From: JAXGQD01 sp964574395
GTDB lineage: Bacteria; Bacillota; Clostridia; Saccharofermentanales; Fastidiosipilaceae
Reading direction: 5' to 3'
Length of the DNA: 38,891 bases
Assembly (NCBI GenBank): GCA_964574395.1
Contig: CAZNNL010000017.1
Location: 1 to 38,891, forward strand
Below are positions 25,525-33,427 of the stretch, in pieces. Below the pieces are notes generated by a model, which was not told the origin of the DNA, did no database searches, and saw only the letters and a list, made by a program, of their open reading frames with translations. Each line of letters starts with the position of its first letter. Within the stretch, counting starts at the first letter, position 1. Made by a program: the position numbers and the translations under genes.

Positions 25525-25962
25525 ATGAACAAAGATACCAATTTACAAACCTCAAAAGTTAAAGTCGCATTCATCTGTGTCCACAATTCCTGTCGCAGTC
25601 AAATGGCAGAAGCCTTAGCCAAAGAGCTCGCAGGAGATGTGATTGAAGCGTATTCGGGCGGTACAGAAACAAAGCCGCAAATCAATCAAGATGCAGTCAG
25701 ATTAATGAAAGATATCTATGGCATTGAAATGGAAAAAACGCAGCACTCCAAGTTGCTGGATGAACTTCCTGCGGTAGATGTTGTTATCACAATGGGTTGC
25801 AATGTTGAATGTCCGTATTTTCCCAGCAGACACCGTGAAGATTGGGGCCTAGATGATCCAAGCGGTCATTCGGACGATGTATTTAGGGACACGATTAAGC
25901 AAATCCATAAAAAAGTACTGGGCTTGAGGGAACGCATTGTAAAGTCGGAGCTCTTTAAATAA
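25525..25962 (+). CDS. arsC: Arsenate reductase, thioredoxin-linked LMW-phosphatase type
   Basis: 145 residues. The P-loop C18-VHNSC-R-S-Q holds the catalytic Cys, and the downstream pair C92 and C96 in MGCNVECPYFP corresponds to the redox relay of thioredoxin-coupled ArsC. REDWGLDDPSG carries the general-acid Asp loop. It reduces arsenate to arsenite in the cytoplasm. An ATG 45 bases upstream is possible, but the extra residues are not family-like and AAGGATG supports 25525. Confidence 0.93.
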   Translation: MNKDTNLQTSKVKVAFICVHNSCRSQMAEALAKELAGDVIEAYSGGTETKPQINQDAVRLMKDIYGIEMEKTQHSKLLDELPAVDVVITMGCNVECPYFPSRHREDWGLDDPSGHSDDVFRDTIKQIHKKVLGLRERIVKSELFK

Positions 25963-25967
25963 GACGT

Positions 25968-26273
25968 TTGACAAAAAACTTGTGCGCTGAGGCCTAGGCG
26001 GGGAGCCACCTAGATTGACAAAAAAGCAGCTTGTGCGACGGAAAATTTGGTAAATGTTAAAAACTCAGTCAAAACTTGACAAAAAAGCAGCTTGTACTTC
26101 GCATATATGCAAATACCGATTTTAACGAGCCTTTTTCTGTCGTACAAGTTGTTTATTTGACGAAAATTCAGGGTAAACAGTTGTTTTAGAACCGTTGGCG
26201 GCGTACAAGTTGTTTTTTTGCCAATAAAAGGCTCCGTTTTTCGATGTCGGCGTACATGTTGAATTTTTGACAA
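25968..26273. repeat. Nested inverted-repeat array (three left arms, three right arms)
   Basis: Left arms beginning TTGACAAAAAA and containing CTTGTGCG or CTTGTAC start at 25968, 26015 and 26076. Right arms with CGTACAAGTTGTTT or CGTACATGTTGAA start at 26141, 26202 and 26251, ending near TTGAC, TTGCCAA and TTGACAA. Spacings mirror each other (47, 61 on the left; 61, 49 on the right). The whole 306-bp stretch could fold into one composite structure. It fills the gap between convergent arsC and the Crp-like gene and may end both transcripts. Confidence 0.75.
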
Positions 26274-26289
26274 TTTCCAAGACTACACG

Positions 26290-26955
26290 CTAAAAGCACC
26301 CATCTTTCAAATATATCGACTTGGCATCGAACTTCAGTAGCCCGTCTTGTCGCATCTTGTTCAACTCGCGGCTGAGCGAGGTCCTTTGTACGCCCAATTT
26401 TTCCGCCAAATCTTTCTTAGATAAAGTGAGTTTGATGGGGTTTTGCTTTTGTAAATGGTATTCATAACGGATGTAGTCAATGAGTTTTTCGCGGATTGAT
26501 TTTAGAGAAATCGCGTCAATAGTGTTGGCTAGAACCAGAACTTTATCGGAGATGACCGACATTAGGGCAGAGAGAAATGCGGCGTTGTTTTGGCAGAGGG
26601 TGAGTAGTGCGTTTTTGCCAATATGCAAAACATGACTAGTCCTATCTGCCGTAATCGTCCAAGGATAAACATTCGTTTCCGAAAAGAGCAGGTGCGCCCC
26701 CAAAAGCGAACCGTTCCCAAAATCAGCGATACGCAGCACATTGCCTTCTTCATCAATTTTTTGCACCAAGAATCTGCCATCCAAAATGACGTCAAGGTAG
26801 AAACATTGCTCGTTCTGCAAGTGCATGATCTCTGGCTTGTCATAAGAACGCAAGTGTGTGTCTGCAGAATTGAAAAGCGTTGCGATAGTCGCCGCGTTCA
26901 AGGTATTAAAAGGTTTCAAACTCAGTAGCGCATCCTGATAATGCGAATCATTCAT
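26290..26955 (-). CDS. Crp/Fnr-family transcriptional regulator
   Basis: 221 residues. A cyclic-nucleotide-binding-type beta roll (about 20-120) contains LQNEQCFYLDVILDGRFLVQK and GSLLGAHLLFSE. The C-terminal HTH reads LSKKDLAEKLGVQRTSLSRELNKM. There is no N-terminal Cys cluster, so it is not a 4Fe-4S oxygen sensor like Fnr. It may sense a small ligand or use its few Cys. The ATG at 26955 is preferred over an upstream TTG because GGAG lies nine bases before it. It is divergent from a membrane ferredoxin gene, which is its probable target. Confidence 0.92.
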   Translation of the reverse strand: MNDSHYQDALLSLKPFNTLNAATIATLFNSADTHLRSYDKPEIMHLQNEQCFYLDVILDGRFLVQKIDEEGNVLRIADFGNGSLLGAHLLFSETNVYPWTITADRTSHVLHIGKNALLTLCQNNAAFLSALMSVISDKVLVLANTIDAISLKSIREKLIDYIRYEYHLQKQNPIKLTLSKKDLAEKLGVQRTSLSRELNKMRQDGLLKFDAKSIYLKDGCF

Positions 26956-26973
26956 AAAAATCATCTCCAATTA

Positions 26974-26987
26974 GTTACCGAGGTAAC
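26974..26987. promoter_or_regulatory. Probable operator of the Crp-like regulator
   Basis: GTTACC-GA-GGTAAC, a perfect 6+2+6 palindrome, lies in the divergent gap just upstream of the regulator start. A minus-strand TATACT abuts it. A second small inverted repeat ACGCG...CGCGT lies at about 26995-27011. Confidence 0.65.
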
Positions 26988-27044
26988 AGTATAACGCGAT
27001 TCTACCGCGTATAGTCTGTACTAGCAAATTTAAAGGAGACATTG

Positions 27045-27659
27045 ATGAAACGCATCACACAACGGCTAGTACAAGTAGCTTTTTTAGTTCTTTTTATTCT
27101 CTTAGTTGTCACATCTAAACCACAAATATGGGTGGCGGTTTTTCTCATCGGAGTCGTCGCTTCCTTCTTCATCAGTCGCATTTACTGCGGTTGGGCATGC
27201 CCAATCAACACCCTAATGGTTGGTGTAACTTGGGTGAAGAAAAAACTCAAGCTGAAAAGCCTCAAGATTCCTGCTTTCGTGAAACAAACATGGTTTCGCT
27301 ACTTCTTCCTTTTACTATTTATCGCAGTTTTCGCATTTTCTATGATTACTGGCAAAAGGCTCCCCGTCCTCCCAGGCCTCGTAGTCTTGGGTGCATTGCT
27401 TACACTATTTTTTCCGGAAGCACTCTGGCATCGCTATCTTTGCCCCTACGGAACCGTGCTGCAATTCCCGGCTAAAACCGCTAAAAAACGCATGGAAATA
27501 AATCCTGAGGCTTGCATCAATTGCACCATTTGCGCACAGGTTTGTCCTGCTGAAGCTGTCAGCCGAAACGACAAAACACACCTGATTCAAAAAGAAGACT
27601 GCATGGTCTGCATGAATTGTTCTGAGGCTTGCCCAACGACTGCAATCAAGTATCACTAA
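27045..27659 (+). CDS. NapH-like membrane polyferredoxin (2 x 4Fe-4S)
   Basis: 204 residues with four membrane helices. After helix 2 comes the hallmark YCGWACP (Cys48, Cys52), and later LCPYG (Cys133). The C-terminal ferredoxin domain has two complete clusters: C157, C160, C163, C167 and C186, C189, C192, C196. Members of the NapH/CcoG/RdxA-related group pass electrons between membrane and cytoplasm. The partner is unknown. The ATG at 27045 follows AAAGGAGA. It is divergent from the Crp-like gene and ends before a strong terminator, so it is transcribed alone. Confidence 0.9.
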   Translation: MKRITQRLVQVAFLVLFILLVVTSKPQIWVAVFLIGVVASFFISRIYCGWACPINTLMVGVTWVKKKLKLKSLKIPAFVKQTWFRYFFLLLFIAVFAFSMITGKRLPVLPGLVVLGALLTLFFPEALWHRYLCPYGTVLQFPAKTAKKRMEINPEACINCTICAQVCPAEAVSRNDKTHLIQKEDCMVCMNCSEACPTTAIKYH

Positions 27660-27741
27660 GCCTTTCTCTGTAGGTAAAGTACAGCTAAACCTATGAGTTA
27701 AACCCCTTCAAACAACAGACAACTCCGTTGTTTCACCCTAG

Positions 27742-27785
27742 CTAAAAAGGACGTCACTTAGAGCATGGCGTCTTTTTTAGTTTTT
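27742..27785 (+). terminator. Rho-independent terminator after the polyferredoxin gene
   Basis: A 15-bp stem CTAAAAAGGACGTCA (27742-27756) / TGGCGTCTTTTTTAG (27766-27780), with two G-U pairs and a 9-base loop, is followed by a T run. Its A-rich left side could also allow function on the other strand. Confidence 0.85.
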
Positions 27786-27843
27786 TGTTTTAGAGGGCCT
27801 TTTTGCCAAAATATAATATTAAGAAATTTTAATCCTGAAGGTA

Positions 27844-27895
27844 TTGACAGTTCCGCAGAATAGATATAATCTCGATACATAGAGACTCTATATAT
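27844..27895 (+). promoter_or_regulatory. padR promoter with PadR-type operator
   Basis: TTGACA (27844-27849) is followed by TAATCT at a 17-bp spacing (27867-27872), or TATAAT at 15 bp (27865-27870). Directly downstream lies ATACATAGAG-A-CTCTATATAT (27875-27895), a 21-bp near-perfect palindrome that suits PadR autorepression. Confidence 0.8.
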
Positions 27896-27921
27896 AGAAT
27901 CACGATGGAAAGAGGAGCGAG

Positions 27922-28239
27922 ATGGATAAGAACATACAACGCATTTACATGCCGATGAGCGAAACCGCTTTTTATATTCTTTTTGCCCTACAGAAAGAAA
28001 GTCATGGCTATGAGATTTCGAGGCTGACGAGTGAGCTGACGGATGGGGCTGTTGAAATTAGTGCGGGGACGATGTACGGAAGTCTTTCCAAAATGGAAAG
28101 AGACGGGCTGATTCGGCTGGTTCGTGAAGAGAACAGACGTAAATTGTACCTTCTGACAGATTTGGGCGAGGAACTTTTGGCACTTGAAAAAGCACGCATT
28201 GCAAGGCAATACAGCAATAGTTTGGAGGACATCAAATGA
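27922..28239 (+). CDS. PadR-family transcriptional regulator
   Basis: 105 residues. The winged helix-turn-helix includes SETAFYILFALQKESHGYEIS, the wing residues GTMYGSLSKMERDGLI, and RRKLYLLTDLGEELL. The C-terminal helix for dimerisation is short, as in subfamily-2 PadR proteins. GAGGAG precedes the ATG. The stop overlaps the next gene's ATG (ATGA), so the two are translationally coupled. PadR-DUF2812 pairs are common and are thought to act together in envelope or antimicrobial stress. Confidence 0.94.
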   Translation: MDKNIQRIYMPMSETAFYILFALQKESHGYEISRLTSELTDGAVEISAGTMYGSLSKMERDGLIRLVREENRRKLYLLTDLGEELLALEKARIARQYSNSLEDIK

Positions 28240-28952
28240 ACACTACAGTGATACGTAAATATTTTGGTTTGGCGGATTTTGAGAACGAGATGAATTTTTT
28301 GGCAAAACAACACGCCTCCGGTCTCGCCCTTAGCTCTTTACGCCAGGGTCGCTACACATTTGAAGCGGATGCTCCCGCTACAATGCACTATCAACGCGTC
28401 ATCAATCGCGATGGTCAAGCGGATAAACATTTCATCGCTTTATACGAAGACTATGGTTGGACTTTTGTCACGCGCAATGACAATGTATTTTACTTTCGCA
28501 GGCCGGATGATGGGGCAGAGGGAGGTTTTGGGCTTGTGCGCGATTCGGATGACTTGTCCTACTATTTGAAGACTTTGGATGATGAAATCAACCAGAAACT
28601 GGGTGTGCTGTCCTCGGTTTTGCTGGGCCCTCTGCTTATCGCTTTTATGATGCAGGGTCAAATCGCGTGGCCACAAATCCTTTTGATTTTTGCCATACCC
28701 GCCTTGCTTGCCCTAATCATCCTTGCACCGCATGTGTTGCGTCTACTTAATGATAAAAGCAAACTCTGGGAACAATTCAAACGTATTGGCGCTGATCCTG
28801 CATCAGACTGGCAAAACCGCGACAGCCAATCAATCTCTGAACACAAAGAAGAACACTCAACAAAGCAAAAGGTTCTATTTCTTGTCATAGCCGCCCTGGT
28901 CCTACTGGCCGGCTTCGCCTTGGGCTACGTCATGATGCGGCTGTTGTTTTGA
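28236..28952 (+). CDS. DUF2812 membrane protein
   Basis: 238 residues. The N-terminal soluble DUF2812 domain (about 1-100) reads IRKYFGLADFENEMNFL at the start and later DYGWTFVTRNDNVFYFRR, the typical W...YFRR core. Two hydrophobic segments lie at about 123-160 and one at the C-terminus, separated by a hydrophilic stretch rich in Glu, Ser and Lys. The function is unknown. It is co-transcribed with padR and presumably repressed by it. Confidence 0.85.
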   Translation: MNTTVIRKYFGLADFENEMNFLAKQHASGLALSSLRQGRYTFEADAPATMHYQRVINRDGQADKHFIALYEDYGWTFVTRNDNVFYFRRPDDGAEGGFGLVRDSDDLSYYLKTLDDEINQKLGVLSSVLLGPLLIAFMMQGQIAWPQILLIFAIPALLALIILAPHVLRLLNDKSKLWEQFKRIGADPASDWQNRDSQSISEHKEEHSTKQKVLFLVIAALVLLAGFALGYVMMRLLF

Positions 28953-28958
28953 GGTTGC

Positions 28959-29651
28959 TTACTTTATCCAACCATGATCCAGCCAATATTGTGAATCGAC
29001 GGTGGGGACGGCTTCGTCCTTAAGGATTTTCTTTCGCATGGTTCGTGAGATGGAGAATAAGAATTTGGATTTTAGACTGCGTGAGGCGGGGGCACAATTT
29101 TGGTAGTGTCGGGAGAGGTGGTGGATTTTTGCCTGCATTTTGGTGCGACGCTTAGTAGAAAGTTCCTCCCAAACGATGCCTTCCATCAGGCCAAAGCCTT
29201 GTTTTTTGATTGACGAAATGCCCATCCAAGTAAGGGACGTCGCGACATCCTTTTGGGCTGCTCCGTTGGGGGCGCCAATGCTTTGGGTGAGAATCAAGGC
29301 GTGTTTGGTGAACAAGCGCGGGTGGGGGCGATGAATATAGTAACGATGGGCTAAATGGTCGAGAAGCACTTTGATGTGGGCAGGTGCGCGCATCACGTAA
29401 ACCGGGTAGGCAAAAACGATCAGGTCTGCTTCCAGGATGGCTTCCCAGATTGGGGCTACAACATCTGCATGCGGGCAGGCGTGCTCGCCAACAAGAAAAC
29501 ACTTTTTACAACCAATACAGTAAGGGGGGCTATCTTGGGGGAAATAAAATTCTGTAATAGAGTTTTCTGCACGCAAAGGCTCAAGGAAAGCCTCTTTAAG
29601 ATGCCAGCTAACTCCGCGCTTTATGCCTCCGTTTAAAACAAGAATTTGCAT
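28959..29651 (-). CDS. Flavodoxin-fold NAD(P)H-dependent oxidoreductase with a Cys motif
   Basis: 230 residues. The FMN-binding start MQILVLNGGIKRGVSWHL and the later FAYPVYVMRAPAHIKVLLD match the NADPH-dependent FMN reductase/flavodoxin-like family. Between them lies YCIGCKKCFLVGEHACPH with C45, C48, C51 and C59, which could hold an Fe-S cluster or disulfide as in iron-sulfur flavoproteins. The C-terminal 60 residues are basic. It is convergent with the DUF2812 gene (six bases apart) and has its own GGAG site. The substrate is unknown. Confidence 0.85.
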   Translation of the reverse strand: MQILVLNGGIKRGVSWHLKEAFLEPLRAENSITEFYFPQDSPPYCIGCKKCFLVGEHACPHADVVAPIWEAILEADLIVFAYPVYVMRAPAHIKVLLDHLAHRYYIHRPHPRLFTKHALILTQSIGAPNGAAQKDVATSLTWMGISSIKKQGFGLMEGIVWEELSTKRRTKMQAKIHHLSRHYQNCAPASRSLKSKFLFSISRTMRKKILKDEAVPTVDSQYWLDHGWIK

Positions 29652-29707
29652 GTCGGCTCCTTTCCAATCTGGATTTTATCGATTTCTGCTCTGTTTAGCG
29701 AAATGCC

Positions 29708-30304
29708 CTAGGGCTTCTGATGCGTTAGGATGTAGCGAAAGCTGAAGCCTTTTTGCCAAGCGAAATTTTCTTTCTTGCGTCCTGTTTCTTTAAATCCTAC
29801 AGATTCGTACAAAGGCAAAACAGCTTCATTTCCCTCAACGACATCTAAAGTAAAGCATTTTATACCCTCAGTTTTTAATGCAAAACTCAGCATCGCCTTA
29901 GCCAAACCTTGTTTCCGCGCACTCTCGCGCACCGCAACATTGTCGACCTGCGCCTGGCCATCCGCGAACACTTTGGGAATGTAGTATTCGTCACGAAGCA
30001 CAGCAGCTACTATAGTCCCTTTTAAAAAACCGAAAACCTTCCTCAGGTGCGGTTTGAGCACAATAATTGGGTAGCCATCTTTGTCAGAAATACTGACGGT
30101 GCCAACAATTTTTTGCTCATCTAAATCAACCGCCACTACAAAGCGCTCGGGTTTTAAGGCAGGAAGCAATGCTTTGTGCAGGGTATCTTTTGATTTTGCC
30201 ACAGACTTAAAATGCTTGTAGAACCCGTCCACCAAGGTCTCGGCGATACCCAAGCGATCTTCTTCTTTAGCCCATCTAATCTCATATTTCGATAATTGTT
30301 CCAT
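29708..30304 (-). CDS. GNAT-family N-acetyltransferase
   Basis: 198 residues. The acetyl-CoA motif A is VDNVAVRESARKQGLAKAML, followed by LDVVEGNEAVLPLYESVGF and a typical aromatic C-terminus. The open frame continues about 91 codons upstream, but that part simply reads through repeat array C and yields two copies of the same peptide, so the ATG at 30304 is preferred although its ribosome site (ATAGAG) is weak. The acetyl acceptor is unknown. Confidence 0.85.
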   Translation of the reverse strand: MEQLSKYEIRWAKEEDRLGIAETLVDGFYKHFKSVAKSKDTLHKALLPALKPERFVVAVDLDEQKIVGTVSISDKDGYPIIVLKPHLRKVFGFLKGTIVAAVLRDEYYIPKVFADGQAQVDNVAVRESARKQGLAKAMLSFALKTEGIKCFTLDVVEGNEAVLPLYESVGFKETGRKKENFAWQKGFSFRYILTHQKP

Positions 30305-30397
30305 TGCTCTATCATAACGCTTTCTGAATATTTTTTTGTTAATTCTTGGCAAAACTTTCCCTTTCTTTGCTTTGCCCGGCTGTATTTCGGAGTGCGC

Positions 30398-30576
30398 TGG
30401 ACGAGAAAGCCAGCGCATCAAACATTCAACGCGCTTTGGTTGTTGGTCTTTTGATGCGGCGTAAATTTTGTCCAAAAACGGCTGTATTTCGGAGTGCGCT
30501 GGACAAAAAAGCCAGCGCATCAAACACTCAACGCGCTTTGGTTGTTGGTCTTTTGATGCGGCGTAAATTTTGTCCA
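30398..30576 (-). repeat. Palindromic tandem repeat array C (2 units of 77 bp, period 102)
   Basis: Units at 30398-30474 and 30500-30576 are bounded by TGGAC(G/A)A and TTGTCCA. Read on the minus strand, the arms match arrays A and B (TGGACAAAATTTACGCCGC start, TTTGATGCG right arm). The 25-bp spacer is also present before the first unit, so the duplicated block is the full 102 bp. The array sits between the divergent GNAT and MFS genes. Confidence 0.87.
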
Positions 30577-30699
30577 AAGCACCACTGAATACTTTTCGAA
30601 AATACGTTAAACTTGAAGCAGTGTGACAAGCACTTTCAGATGTATCTCATAAGCAAGGATTCAAATCCAAACAAAACACAAAAGCAAGGAGAAACAACA

Positions 30700-31944
30700 A
30701 TGGAAGCCGTCTCAAAAGTAATGAAACTGCGTTATGGCAAAACCATGCTCATCGGGCTTGGATTTTTCGCATCATCACTCCTCTGGTCGCTCTACAACAG
30801 TTTCGTACCCCTCATACTAAAAGACTACATCGCCTCCACGACCATCATTGGTGCAATTATGACCATCGACAATTTTTTCGGTGTCATCTTTCAGCCCCTA
30901 TTTGGAGCACTTAGTGATCGAACCAAAACACCAATTGGGAAGCGCATGCCCTATATCATTGTAGCTGCGCCGATTTGCGCTCTGTTCTTTTTTCTCATCC
31001 CACAAACCCAGACACTACTTACTTTGATGCTTGTCGTCATCGTCTTCAACTTAGGCATGTCCATTTGGCGCTCCCCAATGATTGCGCTTATGCCAGATAT
31101 GACGCCAGCACCATTGCGTAGCCGCGCGAACGGTATCATCAATCTCATGGGCGGACTTGCATCCATCATTGCATTTCTGATTGGTGGCAAAATCGCAGAC
31201 GCCTACGGTCGCCGCAGCACCTTCCTCATGGGTACCGTGGTCATGCTAATTGCAGTCGCAGCACTCTTCGTCTTTGTAAAAGAAAAAAGAGACGATCTGC
31301 CTCAAGAGACAATGGAAGATGAGATAAAGAGAAAAGGCGGTTTTGGCTCTTTTCTCAAACTACAAAGGCAACAGCGCAAGAGTTTGCTTTTTCTCTTACT
31401 GGCAATTTTCTTTTGGTTTTGCGCATACAATGCAGTTGAGACGTTCTTTACGAGTTATGCCACTACGCAATTAGGACAAAGTGAAGGGCAGTCTACCATG
31501 CTCTTAGCGTTCTTTTCGGTTGCCTTCGTGATTTTTGCTGTTCCATCTGGATTCTTAGCTGAGCGCTTGGGTCGGAAGCGCACGATTTTGCTAGGGCTTA
31601 TCGGTTTGGTGCTTGTGTTTTTGCCAATGATGTGGATATCGAACCTTCTTATGCTAAGGATTTTACTATTGGTCGGTGGCCTGTTTTGGGCTTGCATCAA
31701 CATCAATTCATTGCCTATGGTCCTAGATTTAGCGGGCTCAAATGAACTTGGAACATTCACAGGATATTACTATTTCTTTTCTTTCAGTGCAGCGATTGCC
31801 AGCCCGATTCTTTTCGGCGTGATTAGAGATTTAACGGCGACGTTTTCGAGTTTGTTTTTCTATGCCCCGCTTTGTTTTGCTTTGGCGTTGATCTGCATGA
31901 CACAAGTAAGGCATGGCGAAAATGAGGCGCAAAGTGGTCAATAG
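30700..31944 (+). CDS. MFS transporter, SLC45/GPH-like sugar-type carrier
   Basis: 414 residues with twelve predicted membrane helices. The cytoplasmic loop after helix 2 reads GALSDRTKTPIGKRMPYI (69-86), as in SLC45-type and MelB-like carriers. The second half has GFLAERLGRKRTILLG at the equivalent place. Substrates in this group are often disaccharides, but the sequence does not fix one. AAGGAG precedes the ATG at 30700, and upstream in-frame codons lack family features. The last codons and stop (AGT GGT CAA TAG) carry the same AAAGTGGTCAATA motif that starts the array D units. Confidence 0.9.
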   Translation: MEAVSKVMKLRYGKTMLIGLGFFASSLLWSLYNSFVPLILKDYIASTTIIGAIMTIDNFFGVIFQPLFGALSDRTKTPIGKRMPYIIVAAPICALFFFLIPQTQTLLTLMLVVIVFNLGMSIWRSPMIALMPDMTPAPLRSRANGIINLMGGLASIIAFLIGGKIADAYGRRSTFLMGTVVMLIAVAALFVFVKEKRDDLPQETMEDEIKRKGGFGSFLKLQRQQRKSLLFLLLAIFFWFCAYNAVETFFTSYATTQLGQSEGQSTMLLAFFSVAFVIFAVPSGFLAERLGRKRTILLGLIGLVLVFLPMMWISNLLMLRILLLVGGLFWACININSLPMVLDLAGSNELGTFTGYYYFFSFSAAIASPILFGVIRDLTATFSSLFFYAPLCFALALICMTQVRHGENEAQSGQ

Positions 31945-31986
31945 TTCAACTTGTACGCTGGAGCTGCGGCGTTTCGCGGGCTGTAG

Positions 31987-32369
31987 TGGTCAATATTTAC
32001 GGTAAAACCAGTGGCGCGCGGAAAAGGCCAGGTTCACCATGGATTTAGTGGAGATTTTGACCACCCCGCGGCATTTCAAAGGCCAAAGTGGTCAATATTT
32101 GCGGTAAAACCAGTGGCGAGCGAAAAAATTCAGATTTACCATGGATTTAGCGGAGATTTTGACCACCCCGTGGTATTCCAGGGCCCAAAGTGGTCAATAT
32201 TTGCGGTAAAACCAGTGGCGAGCGAAAAAATTCAGATTCACCATGGATTTAGTAGAGATTTTGACCACCCCGCGGTATTCCAAAGGCCAAAGTGGTCAAT
32301 ATTTACGGTAAAACCAGTGGCGAGCGGAAAAGGCCAGGTTCACCATGGATTTAGTGGAGATTTTGACCA
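31987..32369 (+). repeat. Palindromic tandem repeat array D (4 units of 77 bp, exact period 102)
   Basis: Units start at 31987, 32089, 32191 and 32293, begin TGGTCAA and end TTGACCA. The arms pair TAAAACCAGTGG-type and CCATGGATTTA-type sequence. The 25-bp spacers (CCCCGCGG/CGTGG start, GGCCAAAG end) are repeated too. The sequence differs from arrays A-C, but unit length and period are identical. The array fills the space between the MFS stop and the opp promoter. Confidence 0.92.
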
Positions 32370-32417
32370 CTGGCCCCCATATCCAAGATTTTTTAAAGGC
32401 TATCAGATAGATTTAGC

Positions 32418-32446
32418 TTGTTGAATGCTGCGATTTATTTTATACT
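32418..32446 (+). promoter_or_regulatory. Sigma-A promoter of the opp operon
   Basis: TTGTTG (32418-32423), a 17-bp spacer and TATACT (32441-32446), 49 bases before the oppB start. AGGAGGG near 32482 is the ribosome site. Confidence 0.7.
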
Positions 32447-32494
32447 TGAGCATCACTGTAGCCAAATTTAGAGAAAAACTCAGGAGGGGGCCAT

Positions 32495-33406
32495 ATGTGG
32501 CGTTACGCAATTAAGCGTGTTTTCCTTGCAATTGTGACGGTTTTTGTCGTTATCACCTTGACCTTTTTTACGATGAACGCTGTCCCTGGAGGTCCGTTTA
32601 ACAAAGAAAAAGCAACTGATCCGGCTGTTAAACGCGTACTGGAAGAACGATTTCATTTAAACGAACCTGTTCCTAAACAATTTGTTCTTTATTTGGAAAA
32701 TCTTTCGAAGGGTGATTTTGGAATCTCCTTGAAATCAGGACGTGATATTTCAAGAGAAATATTCACCTCATTTAAAGTCTCAGCAACAATCGGTGGCATA
32801 GCAGCGCTAGTAGCTTTAGCACTTGGGCTGACACTTGGGACGGTGGCATCGCTCTATAGAAATAAGTGGCCTGATCGGCTGATTGTGTTTTTGACGACCT
32901 TCCTTGTTTCGGTGCCGAGTTTTATTTTGGCGACACTTTTACTGCTCGTTTTTAGTCTTCAGTTGAAATTAATTCCTGTTTTTAATGCGAATCAACCCAA
33001 CTATTTGCTGCCGGTTATTTCCTTGGCGATGTATCCGATGGCCTATATTACGCGTCTCACGAAGTCCAGCATGCTTGATGTGTTAGGACAAGATTATATC
33101 CGTACTGCACGCGCCAAGGGTGTTTCGTCTTTGGTGGTTACGTTTAAGCATGGTTTGCGGAATGCGGTTTTGCCAATAGTAACGTATATAGGACCTATGC
33201 TGGCTTACATTTTGACTGGTAGCATGGTTGTGGAAACCGTTTTTACCATCGGAGGCCTCGGCTCAAAATTTGTTACGGGTATTACGAATTTGGATTACCC
33301 GATGATTATGGGTACGACCATTTTCCTTGCTGTTTTGATGGTTGTGATGAACCTGGTTAGTGACTTGGTTTATAAACTTGTTGACCCGCGCATTAAGTTC
33401 AATTAG
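32495..33406 (+). CDS. oppB: Oligopeptide ABC transporter permease OppB
   Basis: 303 residues, six membrane helices. The start MWRYAIKRVFLAIVTVFVV is the family's first helix, and the EAA loop that docks to the ATPase reads YIRTARAKGVSSLVVTFKHG. It forms the channel with OppC. AGGAGG lies nine bases before the ATG. It is the first gene of the operon oppBCDF-oppA and is followed by oppC after 21 bases. The typical C-terminus DPRIKFN is present, so the gene is complete. Confidence 0.95.
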   Translation: MWRYAIKRVFLAIVTVFVVITLTFFTMNAVPGGPFNKEKATDPAVKRVLEERFHLNEPVPKQFVLYLENLSKGDFGISLKSGRDISREIFTSFKVSATIGGIAALVALALGLTLGTVASLYRNKWPDRLIVFLTTFLVSVPSFILATLLLLVFSLQLKLIPVFNANQPNYLLPVISLAMYPMAYITRLTKSSMLDVLGQDYIRTARAKGVSSLVVTFKHGLRNAVLPIVTYIGPMLAYILTGSMVVETVFTIGGLGSKFVTGITNLDYPMIMGTTIFLAVLMVVMNLVSDLVYKLVDPRIKFN

Positions 33407-33427
33407 TACCAAAAAGGATAAATATAT

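Noticed and set aside
30305..30577. N-terminal extension of the GNAT protein on the minus strand
   Set aside because: It translates two copies of array C into the same peptide and has no family similarity. The ATG at 30304 gives a normal-length enzyme.
5812..32369. CRISPR arrays
   Set aside because: The units are long palindromes, the spacers within an array are themselves repeated, and no cas genes are present.
32011..32424. Open frame of 137 codons with a 34-residue repeat across array D
   Set aside because: It has no ribosome site. The repeat peptide simply follows the 102-bp DNA period, and equal-geometry arrays elsewhere are clearly non-coding palindromes.
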